Notes under the pieces: generated by a model | The model's input: the letters and a program-made list of their open reading frames with translations, nothing else | Databases searched by the model: none | Told to the model about the DNA's origin: nothing | Source of the DNA: Nonomuraea basaltis | GTDB lineage: Bacteria; Actinomycetota; Actinomycetes; Streptosporangiales; Streptosporangiaceae | DNA length: 41,089 bases | Assembly (NCBI RefSeq): GCF_005893125.1 | Contig: NZ_VCJS01000111.1 | Coordinates: forward strand, 1-41,089 | Reading direction: 5' to 3' | Part shown: piece after piece, positions 24,879 to 32,371 of the stretch | Layout: every line of letters starts with the position of its first letter | How positions within the stretch are numbered: the first letter of the stretch is position 1 | Program-made: the position numbers and the translations under genes

Positions 24879-25907
24879 GTGGAATTCAAGGATCATGGTC
24901 TTTCCCGGCGGTCCCTGCTCGTCGGCGCGCTCTCCGCGGCGGGGGTCGCCGTTCTGAGCGAGGCGGCGCCGGCGCGCGCGAGTGGGAGGGCGGCCCGCGT
25001 ACTGATCGCCACGAACGAGCCGTGGGGCACCTACCACGTGGCCCCGCTGCTCCCCGAGGCACGTCGGCTCGGGTGGGAGGTCGTGCAGCTGGTGCCTGAT
25101 CTGGCCGGGATCAAGCCGGGCGATCCGGTACCGGTGGCGACCCCGGATCGCATCCCGCCGGCCGACCTGCTCGTGGTCACGGGGGCGGGGGACTGGCCCG
25201 CGGACTGCGCGGCGCGGCTGCCCCGGCTGCCGATGATCGCCAGTTCGCTCGCGTACCAGCTCCCCGTCGAGGCGCCGCGCGCGGCCGAGTTCCGCTCCCG
25301 GCTCAGGGCGATCACCGCGTCCTCTCCCGCCGAGGCGAAGGTGTTCGACGACTACTTGGGCACCCGCCGGCCCATCGCTGTCGTCGGCACTCCGCAGACC
25401 GACGACCTGCCCCGGCACGCGCCCGAGCCCGGCACCGTGCTGGTGCTCACCAGCGTGACCAGGTCCAGCCAGACCGGTGGCTCGGCCCCGGGTACGGAGC
25501 TGCTCCTGGCCGCCGCCGAGCGGCTGGCGGCGGCCGGCAAGCACATCCTGGTCGGGCTGCACCCGCGCGAGGACCGCTCGCTCTGGGAGCGGTACGAGAT
25601 CAGCTCCGTACCGTCGGTCCAGGCGGCGGCGCGGGCCGAGGCCGCCATCGGCATCCCGGGGACGGTCTTCCCGGTCGTCGCGGCCGTGGGTGTGCCGCTG
25701 GTGGGATGCACGGACCCGCGCCTGCGGATCCCCGAATACCTGCTGAGCGTCTGCTCCCACACGATCACCACCCCGGACGACGCGGTGACCGCCGTGACGG
25801 AGGCCGAGCCGGTCTCGCGCGAGGTGCTGTACGAGGCGGTCGGACCCATCGGCGGCTCGGCCCGCAGGCTGCTCAAGGTGTGGCGGAAGGCGGGCGTCCG
25901 GGTCTGA
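24879..25907 (+). CDS. Tat-exported protein of unknown function
   Basis: A 342-residue protein with a twin-arginine signal (SRRSLLVGALSAAGVAVL, Arg10-Arg11) and a probable cleavage site after ARA (residue 34). The mature part has alternating beta-strands and helices (RVLIATNEPWGTYHVAPLL, DLLVVTGAGDWP, ILVGLHPRED, VGVPLVGCTD) like a two-domain Rossmann or GT-B fold. No catalytic signature is recognised. Export by Tat suggests that it folds, perhaps with a cofactor, before transport. The GTG at 24879 is the only reasonable start. It stands alone between the IS110 remnant and a TetR fragment. Confidence 0.65.
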   Translation: MEFKDHGLSRRSLLVGALSAAGVAVLSEAAPARASGRAARVLIATNEPWGTYHVAPLLPEARRLGWEVVQLVPDLAGIKPGDPVPVATPDRIPPADLLVVTGAGDWPADCAARLPRLPMIASSLAYQLPVEAPRAAEFRSRLRAITASSPAEAKVFDDYLGTRRPIAVVGTPQTDDLPRHAPEPGTVLVLTSVTRSSQTGGSAPGTELLLAAAERLAAAGKHILVGLHPREDRSLWERYEISSVPSVQAAARAEAAIGIPGTVFPVVAAVGVPLVGCTDPRLRIPEYLLSVCSHTITTPDDAVTAVTEAEPVSREVLYEAVGPIGGSARRLLKVWRKAGVRV

Positions 25908-25940
25908 CCCGCGCACAGCCTGAGCGATGGTCAGGGCTGA

Positions 25941-26438
25941 GGGCTTGCCTCGGCAGGATGCGCTGCCGGCGCTTGGCGGGGCCGGCCGGCCTCATCCTTT
26001 CGCCACTTCCCGACCAAGGAGGAGTTGATCGAAGCAGCGCTGCTGCGGCACTTCGATCAACTCACCGAACGGGCCCAGGCGCTCGCCGCCGGCACGGACC
26101 CCACCGTGGCGTGGTGCGCCCTGGTGCGGGCGATGATCGAAACTGGCGCCACGAAACTGACGCTTGCCTCAATGCTGGCGGGCCGCAAGGGGCTCCCGGA
26201 CAGCGCCACGGCCGCGTCGAACAGGCTGAAAGCCGCCGTCAGCGAGGTCCTGCGCCAGGCGCAGGACACCGGCGCGGTCCGATCTTCTGTCACGGTCGAG
26301 GAGGTCTACCTGCTCATCCGCGGGCCGGCTCAAGCGTCAGCGACGATGCAGGTGCACCCCGACATCATGGACCGCGCCATCGACGTCGTGCTCACCGGGC
26401 TGTCGCGGTCCGATCAGACGCCAACGGATTCCGGCTGA
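25941..26438 (+). pseudogene. 5'-truncated TetR-family regulator
   Basis: The frame contains the end of a TetR DNA-binding domain (SSFRHFPTKEELIEAALLRHF; typical form LYRHFPTKEALI) followed by a complete TetR ligand-binding region of about 120 residues. The first helices of the HTH are absent: upstream in frame there is unrelated sequence and then a stop at 25938. Translation could only start from a TTG at 26025, which would give a protein lacking the DNA-binding domain. It is best read as a decayed regulator. Confidence 0.75.
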
Positions 26439-26473
26439 CCGGCCCGAAGTCATCTCCGTTCGCGCCACGCGCG

Positions 26474-27571
26474 TCATCTTCCCGCACTGCCAGATCGCGG
26501 AGTGGTCGGATGGTCTGCGGCCGCTACAGCGTGGGCGGCGCCTCGTCCGCAGGCCCGGGCGAAGATCTTGCCCGCCTGGACGCGTACCGCGGTCTCGGTG
26601 GCGTCGCCCGGGTCCGGGATTCCGATGGCCGACGCGATGGTGGCGCGGTCGTCGAGGACGAGGCGCAGGTCCGGCCGGGTGTCCGGTGCGAGCACGCGTC
26701 GCAGGCACGCGGTGAGGTCGCTGATCCTGAGCCGCACGAGACGTCCGATCTCGGCGGGATCGCTCGTCACCACGGCCACGGTGATCCGGTCGCCTGGGCG
26801 GGCGGCGCGGATGGCTTCCTCGGCCGCCTCCAGCCGGCTGGTCCCGAGGACCGCGAGCACGCCGTCAGCGTCGAATCCGACCTGGCGACCGGTGATCTGA
26901 TCCGGCAGCTCCGCGGGTGGCTTCCAGGTGTCCTGGACGGATTGTGCGGGGGTGACGTAGGGCAGGTGCGGCGGGTCCCAGGTGTCGGCGAGGTCGAGGC
27001 CGGCCAGGTGCTCGCAGGCACGTGCCACGTCGAAGGGGTCGCCGAATCCGGGCGCCGCGTCGGCCAGGTGGCCGGCTCCGTTCAACAGTGTGAGGACCAG
27101 CTCGGCCAGCCGCACCAGCCTCGTGTGGTGCGGGGCGCGTGACTCCAGCGCGAGGGCGAGCAGCAGCGCCTCCAGTCTGGTGACCTGCGCCAGCGCGGTG
27201 CGGCCCGGTTCGTCGTCGAACACCCCGGTCAGCGAGCGCAACTGCAGCTTCCCACCGGCGGGCGTGTCGCCGGCCAAGGGCAGCCGTTCGAGCCAGACGC
27301 GAGCGAACGCGCCCAATGCGTCGGCCAGGCCGGGCGGCGACGGCGCCTCGACCGTGTTCGTGTGCTCGATCGAGTCGACCAGGACCGCCAGATAGAGCGC
27401 ACGCTTGCTCGGGAAGTTCGAGTAAACCGCGCCACGGGTCAGCTCCACCCGCTCCGCGATCCGGTCCACCTTGGCGTCGGCGTATCCGCGCCCCGCGAAC
27501 TCCTCTCTCGCCGCGGCCAGCACGGCCGCTCGGGTGCGTTCCTGCTGCTGCGCCCGGGTCAGCCTGACCAT
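26474..27571 (-). CDS. TetR-family regulator with a C-terminal thioredoxin-like domain
   Basis: A 365-residue regulator, about 150-170 longer than an ordinary TetR protein. Residues 10-60 are the TetR HTH (AREEFAGRGYADAKVDRIAE, then TRGAVYSNFPSKRALY). Residues 70-205 form the usual helical ligand domain. After a Pro-rich linker, residues about 226-352 look like a redoxin/thioredoxin fold: VLAVLGTS, ITVAVVTSDPAEIG, LRLVLDDRATIASAIGI and TAVRVQAGKIFARACGRG. No CxxC is present; single cysteines are Cys289 and Cys341. ATG 27571 is chosen over an upstream start. A TCAGATG palindrome lies 46 bp upstream, suggesting autoregulation. Confidence 0.8.
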   Translation of the reverse strand: MVRLTRAQQQERTRAAVLAAAREEFAGRGYADAKVDRIAERVELTRGAVYSNFPSKRALYLAVLVDSIEHTNTVEAPSPPGLADALGAFARVWLERLPLAGDTPAGGKLQLRSLTGVFDDEPGRTALAQVTRLEALLLALALESRAPHHTRLVRLAELVLTLLNGAGHLADAAPGFGDPFDVARACEHLAGLDLADTWDPPHLPYVTPAQSVQDTWKPPAELPDQITGRQVGFDADGVLAVLGTSRLEAAEEAIRAARPGDRITVAVVTSDPAEIGRLVRLRISDLTACLRRVLAPDTRPDLRLVLDDRATIASAIGIPDPGDATETAVRVQAGKIFARACGRGAAHAVAAADHPTTPRSGSAGR

Positions 27572-27616
27572 GGCGACCCCTTGGTTCCCATCATGGCCGT
27601 AGAATACTCCCAACAC

Positions 27617-27637
27617 TCAGATGTTCACATCATCTGA
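27617..27637. promoter_or_regulatory. Palindrome TCAGATG-N7-CATCTGA, putative TetR operator
   Basis: A perfect 7-bp inverted repeat with a 7-base spacer, 46 bp upstream of the TetR-thioredoxin gene and within the divergent intergenic region shared with the ArsR gene. A TATTCT -10-like box for the minus-strand gene lies at 27601-27606. The size (21 bp) fits TetR operators. Confidence 0.6.
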
Positions 27638-27757
27638 TCTTGGCGGCCGTTTCAGAGGAAACGACGTACTGCGCCACCCCTGGCTGACGCGTGGCGTGGG
27701 AGCGGTACCCCGGCTGCGGTTTCCGGCTACAGCTCGCCATAGACATAATTTAAGGAT

Positions 27758-27773
27758 TGACTTATATAAGCCA
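27758..27773. promoter_or_regulatory. Palindrome TGACTTATATAAGCCA, putative ArsR operator
   Basis: A 16-bp near-perfect palindrome around the perfect core CTTATATAAG, in an AT-rich stretch that stands out from the GC-rich surroundings, 20 bp before the ArsR start codon. The position suits autorepression of the ArsR-SRPBCC operon. Confidence 0.6.
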
Positions 27774-27792
27774 CAGGTGGCATTCTCTCTTC

Positions 27793-28197
27793 GTGCAGGC
27801 CTTCGACGTGCTCGGCGATCCGGTCAGACACCGGATATTGGAGCTGCTCACCGACGGCGAGCAGACCGCAGGCGCGGTCAGCGGGATCATCCGGGCGGAG
27901 TTCGGGATCTCGCAGCCGGCGGTGCCGCCGCACCTGCGGGTGCTGCGGCGTGCGGGTTCGCGACCGTCCGCGCGGACGGCACCCGGGGCCTGTACGCCGT
28001 CGACTCGGCGCCACCACAAGGAGGTCGACATCTGGCTGGAGCGCTTCCGCCGGTTCTGGAGCCAGCGCCTGGACGCGTTGGGCACCGAACTCGCGCGCGG
28101 CAAGCGCGAACGCCGCGAACAGCGCGAAAACACTGCCGGGACACCGTCCGCGGGCAGACAACCGCCTACGGAGAACGAGGAAGAGGAAGACACGTGA
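27793..28197 (+). CDS. ArsR-family regulator with a frame-scrambled wing
   Basis: A 134-residue ArsR protein from GTG 27793 (QAFDVLGDPVRHRILELL, then ISQPAVPPHLRVLRRAG). This family is commonly paired with SRPBCC proteins. From about 27956 to 28013 the reading frame is shifted: the ordinary wing sequence GFATVRADGTRGLYAVDSAP is found in the neighbouring frame, while the encoded protein reads SRPSARTAPGACTPSTRRH. A one-base loss near 27955 and a one-base gain near 28010 compensate each other, so the C-terminus (KEVDIWLERFRRFWSQRLD) is back in frame. The DNA-binding wing is probably ruined, or the indels are sequencing errors. The end overlaps the SRPBCC start (GTGA). Confidence 0.75.
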   Translation: MQAFDVLGDPVRHRILELLTDGEQTAGAVSGIIRAEFGISQPAVPPHLRVLRRAGSRPSARTAPGACTPSTRRHHKEVDIWLERFRRFWSQRLDALGTELARGKRERREQRENTAGTPSAGRQPPTENEEEEDT

Positions 28198-28853
28198 TCG
28201 ACATCGTCAACCAGATCAACGCCACCCACCGGGAGATCGGCAAGCTCCCGGTCGCCACCGGCCAAGGGCGGTCGCTGCTGCTGCGCCGCGCCTACGACGC
28301 CTCGATCGAGGACGTGTGGAGCGCCTGCACCGACCCCGACCGGATCAGCCGATGGCTGGCCCCGATCGACGGCGACCTTCGGCTCGGCGGCACGTTCCAG
28401 CTCAAGGACAACGCCGGCGGTGAGATCCTGCGCTGCGAGGAGCCCCATCTGCTCAAGGTGACCTGGGGTCTCGGGGACGGCATGACCACCGAGGTCGAAG
28501 TCCGTCTCGCGCGCCGCGAAGACGGCGGCACCGTCGTGGAGTTGGAGCACGCCTCTCCCGCCGAGATCGTCGACGAGATGGTGCGCGCCTACGGGCCCGG
28601 CGGCGTGATCGGAATCGGCGGCGGCTGGGATCTCACTCTGCTCGGCCTCGACCTGTTCCTCCGCGGCGCGACGTTCGACCCCGCGACCTGGGAAGACACG
28701 CCCGAGGCAAAGGAGTTCGCCACCCGAAGCTGCCACGCCTGGGGACCGGCGATCCAGGCCGTCTGGGGAACCAGTGGCGACGACCTCGCCGCGGCGATCG
28801 CGTTCGGAGTGCAGCACTTCGCCCCCGAGGCCACAGGGGACGACAACGGCTGA
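28194..28853 (+). CDS. SRPBCC/AHSA1-type (START-like) protein
   Basis: A 219-residue protein of the SRPBCC superfamily, activator-of-Hsp90-like branch. The N-terminal part LLLRRAYDASIEDVWSACT, then PDRISRWLAPIDGDLRLGG and EVRLARREDGGTVVELEH are typical; the domain spans about residues 25-165. The C-terminal extension (SCHAWGPAIQAVWGTSGDD) is common in mycobacterial and actinomycete forms. The GTG start overlaps the ArsR stop by 4 bp, giving translational coupling; such ArsR-SRPBCC pairs are widespread. The ligand is unknown. Confidence 0.9.
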   Translation: MIDIVNQINATHREIGKLPVATGQGRSLLLRRAYDASIEDVWSACTDPDRISRWLAPIDGDLRLGGTFQLKDNAGGEILRCEEPHLLKVTWGLGDGMTTEVEVRLARREDGGTVVELEHASPAEIVDEMVRAYGPGGVIGIGGGWDLTLLGLDLFLRGATFDPATWEDTPEAKEFATRSCHAWGPAIQAVWGTSGDDLAAAIAFGVQHFAPEATGDDNG

Positions 28854-28981
28854 CCGCCGCCCGGCGGAGGCCGAACCACCCTCAACCCGAATGCGGCCCC
28901 TGTGGGTGAGGACTCAGGCCGTGTCTCCTGGATCTCGGGGGACGCGCGAGGTGATCCCTGCGGTGTCCGGCAAGGCGGAGA

Positions 28982-29008
28982 GGCGCCGATAGCGGAGCTA
29001 TCGGCGCC
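28982..29008. terminator. Perfect 12-bp hairpin between the SRPBCC and DUF998 genes
   Basis: GGCGCCGATAGC-GGA-GCTATCGGCGCC forms a perfect stem with a 3-base loop, about 130 bp after the SRPBCC stop and 47 bp before the DUF998 start. No T-tract follows. It could be a terminator or attenuator. The rest of the 201-bp gap holds no recognisable gene. Confidence 0.55.
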
Positions 29009-29054
29009 GGCAACGCAGCCGGCACCGCCCAGTACGTATGAGAGGCGCAGACCG

Positions 29055-29747
29055 ATGACCGAGAACATCACCTCAGGGGCCGGTAGGCCGCCCGATGCGG
29101 CCGCCGGGTCCACGAGAACGTTGCTGACCTGCGGCATCGTCGCCGGCCCGCTCTACATCGTCATGGTCGTCCTGCAGATGCTCACCAGGGACGGGTTCGA
29201 CATCAGCCGGCACCCGGCCAGCATGCTGAGCAACGGTGACCAGGGATGGATCCAGATCGCCACCTTCGCGGTCAGCGGCCTGCTGTTCGTGGCGTGCGCG
29301 ATCGGGCTGCACCGGGTGCTGGGTCCGGTGCCGGGCCGGGGCGGCGCCTGGGGACCGCGGCTGATCGGTGTCTTCGGCGCCGGGATGGTCGCCGCGGCCT
29401 TCTTCTCCGCCGACCCGGCCGACGGCTTCCCGCCGGGCACGCCGACCGGCCCACCCTCGACCATCAGCTGGCACGGACTGGTGCACTTCTTCGTCGCGGG
29501 GGTCGCCTTCCTCGCACTGGTCGCCGCGTGCTTCGTCTTCGCCCGCCGGTTCGCCGCGGCAGGCCGCCGTGGCTGGGCGGCCTTCAGCACGGTGACCGGC
29601 GTGCTCTTCCTGGCGACCTGGATCTCGATCTTCGCGCTGCAGGGCGCCCGGGCGGCTAATGTCGCCTTCGCCGGCGCGATCGCGCTCGTCCTGGTATGGA
29701 CGTCGCTCCTGGCCGGGCACCTGCCGACCCGACCCGGCGAGGAGTAG
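29055..29747 (+). CDS. DUF998-family membrane protein
   Basis: A 230-residue membrane protein with about six hydrophobic segments matching DUF998: CGIVAGPLYIVMVVLQ near the N-terminus, then the characteristic DGFDISRHPASMLSNGDQGW loop (about 50-69) and IQIATFAVSGLLFV. Function is unknown. It starts at ATG 29055 downstream of the ArsR-SRPBCC pair and may be transcribed with it if the hairpin upstream is leaky. Confidence 0.85.
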   Translation: MTENITSGAGRPPDAAAGSTRTLLTCGIVAGPLYIVMVVLQMLTRDGFDISRHPASMLSNGDQGWIQIATFAVSGLLFVACAIGLHRVLGPVPGRGGAWGPRLIGVFGAGMVAAAFFSADPADGFPPGTPTGPPSTISWHGLVHFFVAGVAFLALVAACFVFARRFAAAGRRGWAAFSTVTGVLFLATWISIFALQGARAANVAFAGAIALVLVWTSLLAGHLPTRPGEE

Positions 29748-29877
29748 GAGCCGTACGAGTCAGAGCGGCAGTCGGACCCGGCCGGCATGGCCGTACCACG
29801 TGCACGGTCCCGCTCGTGAGCAGGGCGCGCAGGTCCTCACGTGTGATGCGCCTGACGTGCGGCCACCTGCCCCCGTC

Positions 29878-30027
29878 TCACCTCACCCCGGCGAACTCGC
29901 GTTCCCGCTCGCGGACCTCCTCCCGGCGGGAGATGTTGAGGTCGTCGCGTGTCTCTTCCACGGCCAGGCCCACCCCGAGCGCGAACAGCGTGGGCGCCCA
30001 TTGGCCGATGAAGATCCCCATGACCAT
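29878..30027 (-). CDS. Small membrane protein (49 residues)
   Basis: On the minus strand an ATG at 30027 opens a 49-codon frame. One hydrophobic helix (MVMGIFIGQWAPTLFALGVG) is followed by a highly charged amphipathic tail (EETRDDLNISRREEVRERE). The composition and the abrupt switch from membrane helix to charged helix make this a credible small protein. An upstream TTG at 30036 and a second ATG at 30021 are alternative starts. The family is not recognised. Confidence 0.45.
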   Translation of the reverse strand: MVMGIFIGQWAPTLFALGVGLAVEETRDDLNISRREEVREREREFAGVR

Positions 30028-30089
30028 GAGGAACAAGATCTCTCACGGTCCGCCTCCCCGCCAAGCCCTCGTGATCTACGCTGTGCGAT

Positions 30090-30628
30090 GTGTCCGGAAA
30101 TGAGGAAGGTTTTCCAGGAGTCGACCCACGCGTCCCGAACGCGGCCAGGATTTACAACTATTTTCTGGGTGGCAAGGACAACTTCCCCGCCGATCGGGCG
30201 GCCGCGGAGGCCGTGCTCGCGATGGCGCCGGAGGTCCGCGCCGCGGCGAGGGAGAACCGGGATTTCCTCGTCCGCGCCGTCGAGTATCTGGCGCGGGAGG
30301 CGGGCATACGGCAGTACGACGGTTGCTCGACCGGCTGCCTTCGGGCAGCCACGTGGTGATCACCCATCTGTCGGACGGGGGCGTGCCCGGCGACCCGCGC
30401 ATCGCCCGTACCCGGGAGCTGCACCAGGGCGGGCTGTTCTTCCGGTCGCGCAAGGAGATCGAGGCGCTCTTCGACGGGCTGGAGCTGGTCGCGCCCGGCC
30501 TGGTGGGGGTCGGCGAATGGCGTGGCGCCGGTGCTGAGGGCACCTCGTGGTGGCTCGCCGGGGTCGCCCGCAAGCCACCCGCAAGCCATGAGCCGGAGTC
30601 GCCCGCGAGCCATGACGAGCCTCCTTGA
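30090..30628 (+). pseudogene. SAM-dependent methyltransferase (DUF574 type) with internal deletion
   Basis: The 5' part (GTG 30090) encodes the conserved start of the S-adenosylmethionine methyltransferase family DUF574: DPRVPNAARIYNYFLGGKDN, then FLVRAVEYLAREAGIRQ. At about 30320 the sequence jumps to the C-terminal part of the same family in another frame (LLDRLPSGSHVVITHLSDGG, FFRSRKEIEALFDGL, WWLAGVARKP). About 130-140 central residues, including the SAM-binding loop, are missing and the frame is shifted, so the gene is dead. The region then ends in short CCGCAAGCC-type repeats. Confidence 0.85.
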
Positions 30629-30648
30629 CACCGGCCCGGGGTGGTCGC

Positions 30649-31572
30649 GTGGGTGAGAGGCCCTCGGGTGAGCTGATGCGGGCGGTGGCGCGGGCGTACG
30701 GGCTGGGGGAGCCGCTCGGCCCGCCGGTGTACGCGGCCCGCGGCGAGCTGGGCCGGATCTGGCGGCTGGACACCGACGGCGGCTCGTGGGCCGTCAAGGA
30801 GCTGCTCGCCCCCGCCGAGGAGAGCGGCGCGCGGGCGGACACCGCATTCCAGCTCGCCGCCGGAGACGCGGGCGTCCGCCTGCCGCGGCCCGTCACGACG
30901 GCGGCGGGCGACGTGCTGCTCGACGGGCGATGGCGGCTCTACGAATGGGTCGATCTGGTGCCCGGCGAGGTGGTCACGGGCGCCGAGCTCGGGGCCGTGA
31001 CGGCCGAGCTGCACCGGGTCGGGCACCCGGCCTCGGGACCGGTGATCCCCTGGTTCTCCGAGCCGGTCGGGCGCGGCGGCTGGGAGGCGCTGCCGGCGGC
31101 CGGCGGTGCATGGGCGCCGGCGCTGGAGCGGGCCCTTCCCGGCCTGATCGCGCTGGACGCCCTGGTGGTCCCGCCCGATCCCGGATCCGTCACCACCTGC
31201 CACTGCGACGTCAACGTCGAGAACGTCCGCCGCGCGGCCGACGGCGGTGTGATCGTGCTGGACTGGGAGAACTGCGGCCCGGCGCGACCGGCGTGGGAGC
31301 TGGCGAAGATCCTGGCCGACCTGTCCCTGGACGACGCGGCCGCGGCCTACCGGGCCTATCGGGCCGCGGGCGGTGTCGCGACCGTCTCCGAGCCGGCCGA
31401 CTTCTCCATGGCGATCGTGGAGCAGGGGCATCTGCTGGAGTTCTACGCCAGGCGCGCCCTGTCGCCGGAGGAGTCCGACGAGAACCGGGCCAGGGCCCGC
31501 CGCCGGATGAGCACGATGCTCGGCCGGCCGCTGACCCCCGCGCGGATCGACGCCCTCCTCACAGCCCTGTGA
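30649..31572 (+). CDS. Aminoglycoside-phosphotransferase-like (APH) kinase
   Basis: A 307-residue protein with a protein-kinase-like fold of the APH/choline kinase group, which transfers phosphate from ATP to a hydroxyl group on a small molecule. The ATP lysine is probably Lys50 (WAVKEL). The catalytic loop is CHCDVNVEN (His185, Asp187, Asn192, matching HxDxxxxN), and the metal-binding Asp205 is in VLDWENCG. The substrate is unknown; homologues are often annotated as antibiotic kinases without proof. The GTG at 30649 follows a GGGGTGG ribosome-binding site; ATG 30676 is the alternative. It converges on the sulfotransferase gene with a 5-bp gap. Confidence 0.85.
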   Translation: MGERPSGELMRAVARAYGLGEPLGPPVYAARGELGRIWRLDTDGGSWAVKELLAPAEESGARADTAFQLAAGDAGVRLPRPVTTAAGDVLLDGRWRLYEWVDLVPGEVVTGAELGAVTAELHRVGHPASGPVIPWFSEPVGRGGWEALPAAGGAWAPALERALPGLIALDALVVPPDPGSVTTCHCDVNVENVRRAADGGVIVLDWENCGPARPAWELAKILADLSLDDAAAAYRAYRAAGGVATVSEPADFSMAIVEQGHLLEFYARRALSPEESDENRARARRRMSTMLGRPLTPARIDALLTAL

Positions 31573-31577
31573 CGGGC

Positions 31578-32267
31578 TCAGCGGCCGCGCAGGATCAGCC
31601 GGAGCCGCCGGCGCGGCCGCTTGGCCTGCCACGCCGCCCGCTCGTTGACCTGCGGGAACGGCGCCTCGGGCACGGGCACGCCGAGGAACGCGCACAGCGG
31701 CTCCCACCCCTCCCGGACGTTGAAGACCAGCAGCCGCTCGGCCGGGATCGCGGTCTTGACCTCGGCGACATGCCGGTCGAAGACGCCGAGCACGTGGTCG
31801 CGGTCGTCGATTCGGCCGTCGAAGACGCGGTCCACGATGGTCGCCCTGGCCATGCGCGGATACAGCGCGAAGTCGGGGGCCCGCCGCGCCACCAGCCAGC
31901 GGATCACCCGGCGGCGCAGGGGCAGCCGCCGCCGCTCGGCCAGGGCGCTGCGGAAGATGGTCTCGCTGACGCTGTCGTACCAGCGGCCGGGGTCGCGGGC
32001 GGTGAGGATGACCTTGGCGTCGGGGTAGTGCGCGGCCAGCTCGCGCCAGTACGCCGCGGCCGGCCAGTCCAGCGCCGACTGGAAGCCGGCGAACACCTCG
32101 TCCCAGTCGCGTAATCGGCCCTCGCCGACGTCGAGCCACTGGCGCACCCGGTACGGCTCCGCGATGACCGACGACATGTGGTAGCAGGGGCCGTACCCCA
32201 GCAGCTCGAGCGCCGCCTTCAGCGACCTCGTGCCCGTCCGGCCGAAACCCGCGCCGATCACCTTCAC
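31578..32267 (-). CDS. Sulfotransferase-family protein
   Basis: A 229-residue protein whose N-terminus GAGFGRTGTRSLKAALELLG is the PAPS 5'-phosphosulfate loop of the short bacterial/plant-like sulfotransferase family (Sulfotransfer_4 type). The 3'-phosphate-binding segment follows as VILTARDPGRWYDSV. The Arg-rich C-terminus (RPRRRLRLILRG) could contact membrane or acidic partners. It is divergent from the adenylate-forming enzyme gene across 104 bp, so it may belong to the same metabolic unit. Confidence 0.88.
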   Translation of the reverse strand: MKVIGAGFGRTGTRSLKAALELLGYGPCYHMSSVIAEPYRVRQWLDVGEGRLRDWDEVFAGFQSALDWPAAAYWRELAAHYPDAKVILTARDPGRWYDSVSETIFRSALAERRRLPLRRRVIRWLVARRAPDFALYPRMARATIVDRVFDGRIDDRDHVLGVFDRHVAEVKTAIPAERLLVFNVREGWEPLCAFLGVPVPEAPFPQVNERAAWQAKRPRRRLRLILRGR

Positions 32268-32371
32268 GTAGCCCTCACCACCCGCACGCCTCTGATGCGC
32301 CTCTGATTCGCGCCTTTTACCGTGAGTCCAGTCTTATGACGACTTGCCCCGAATGCACAGAGGAGCCGGCC

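Noticed and set aside
29778..29865. Minus-strand frame reading VRRITREDLRALLTSG, similar to the start of a rhodanese domain
   Set aside because: No start codon, it loses protein character after about 25 residues, and it is too short to support a call; it may be another gene fragment of the decaying region.
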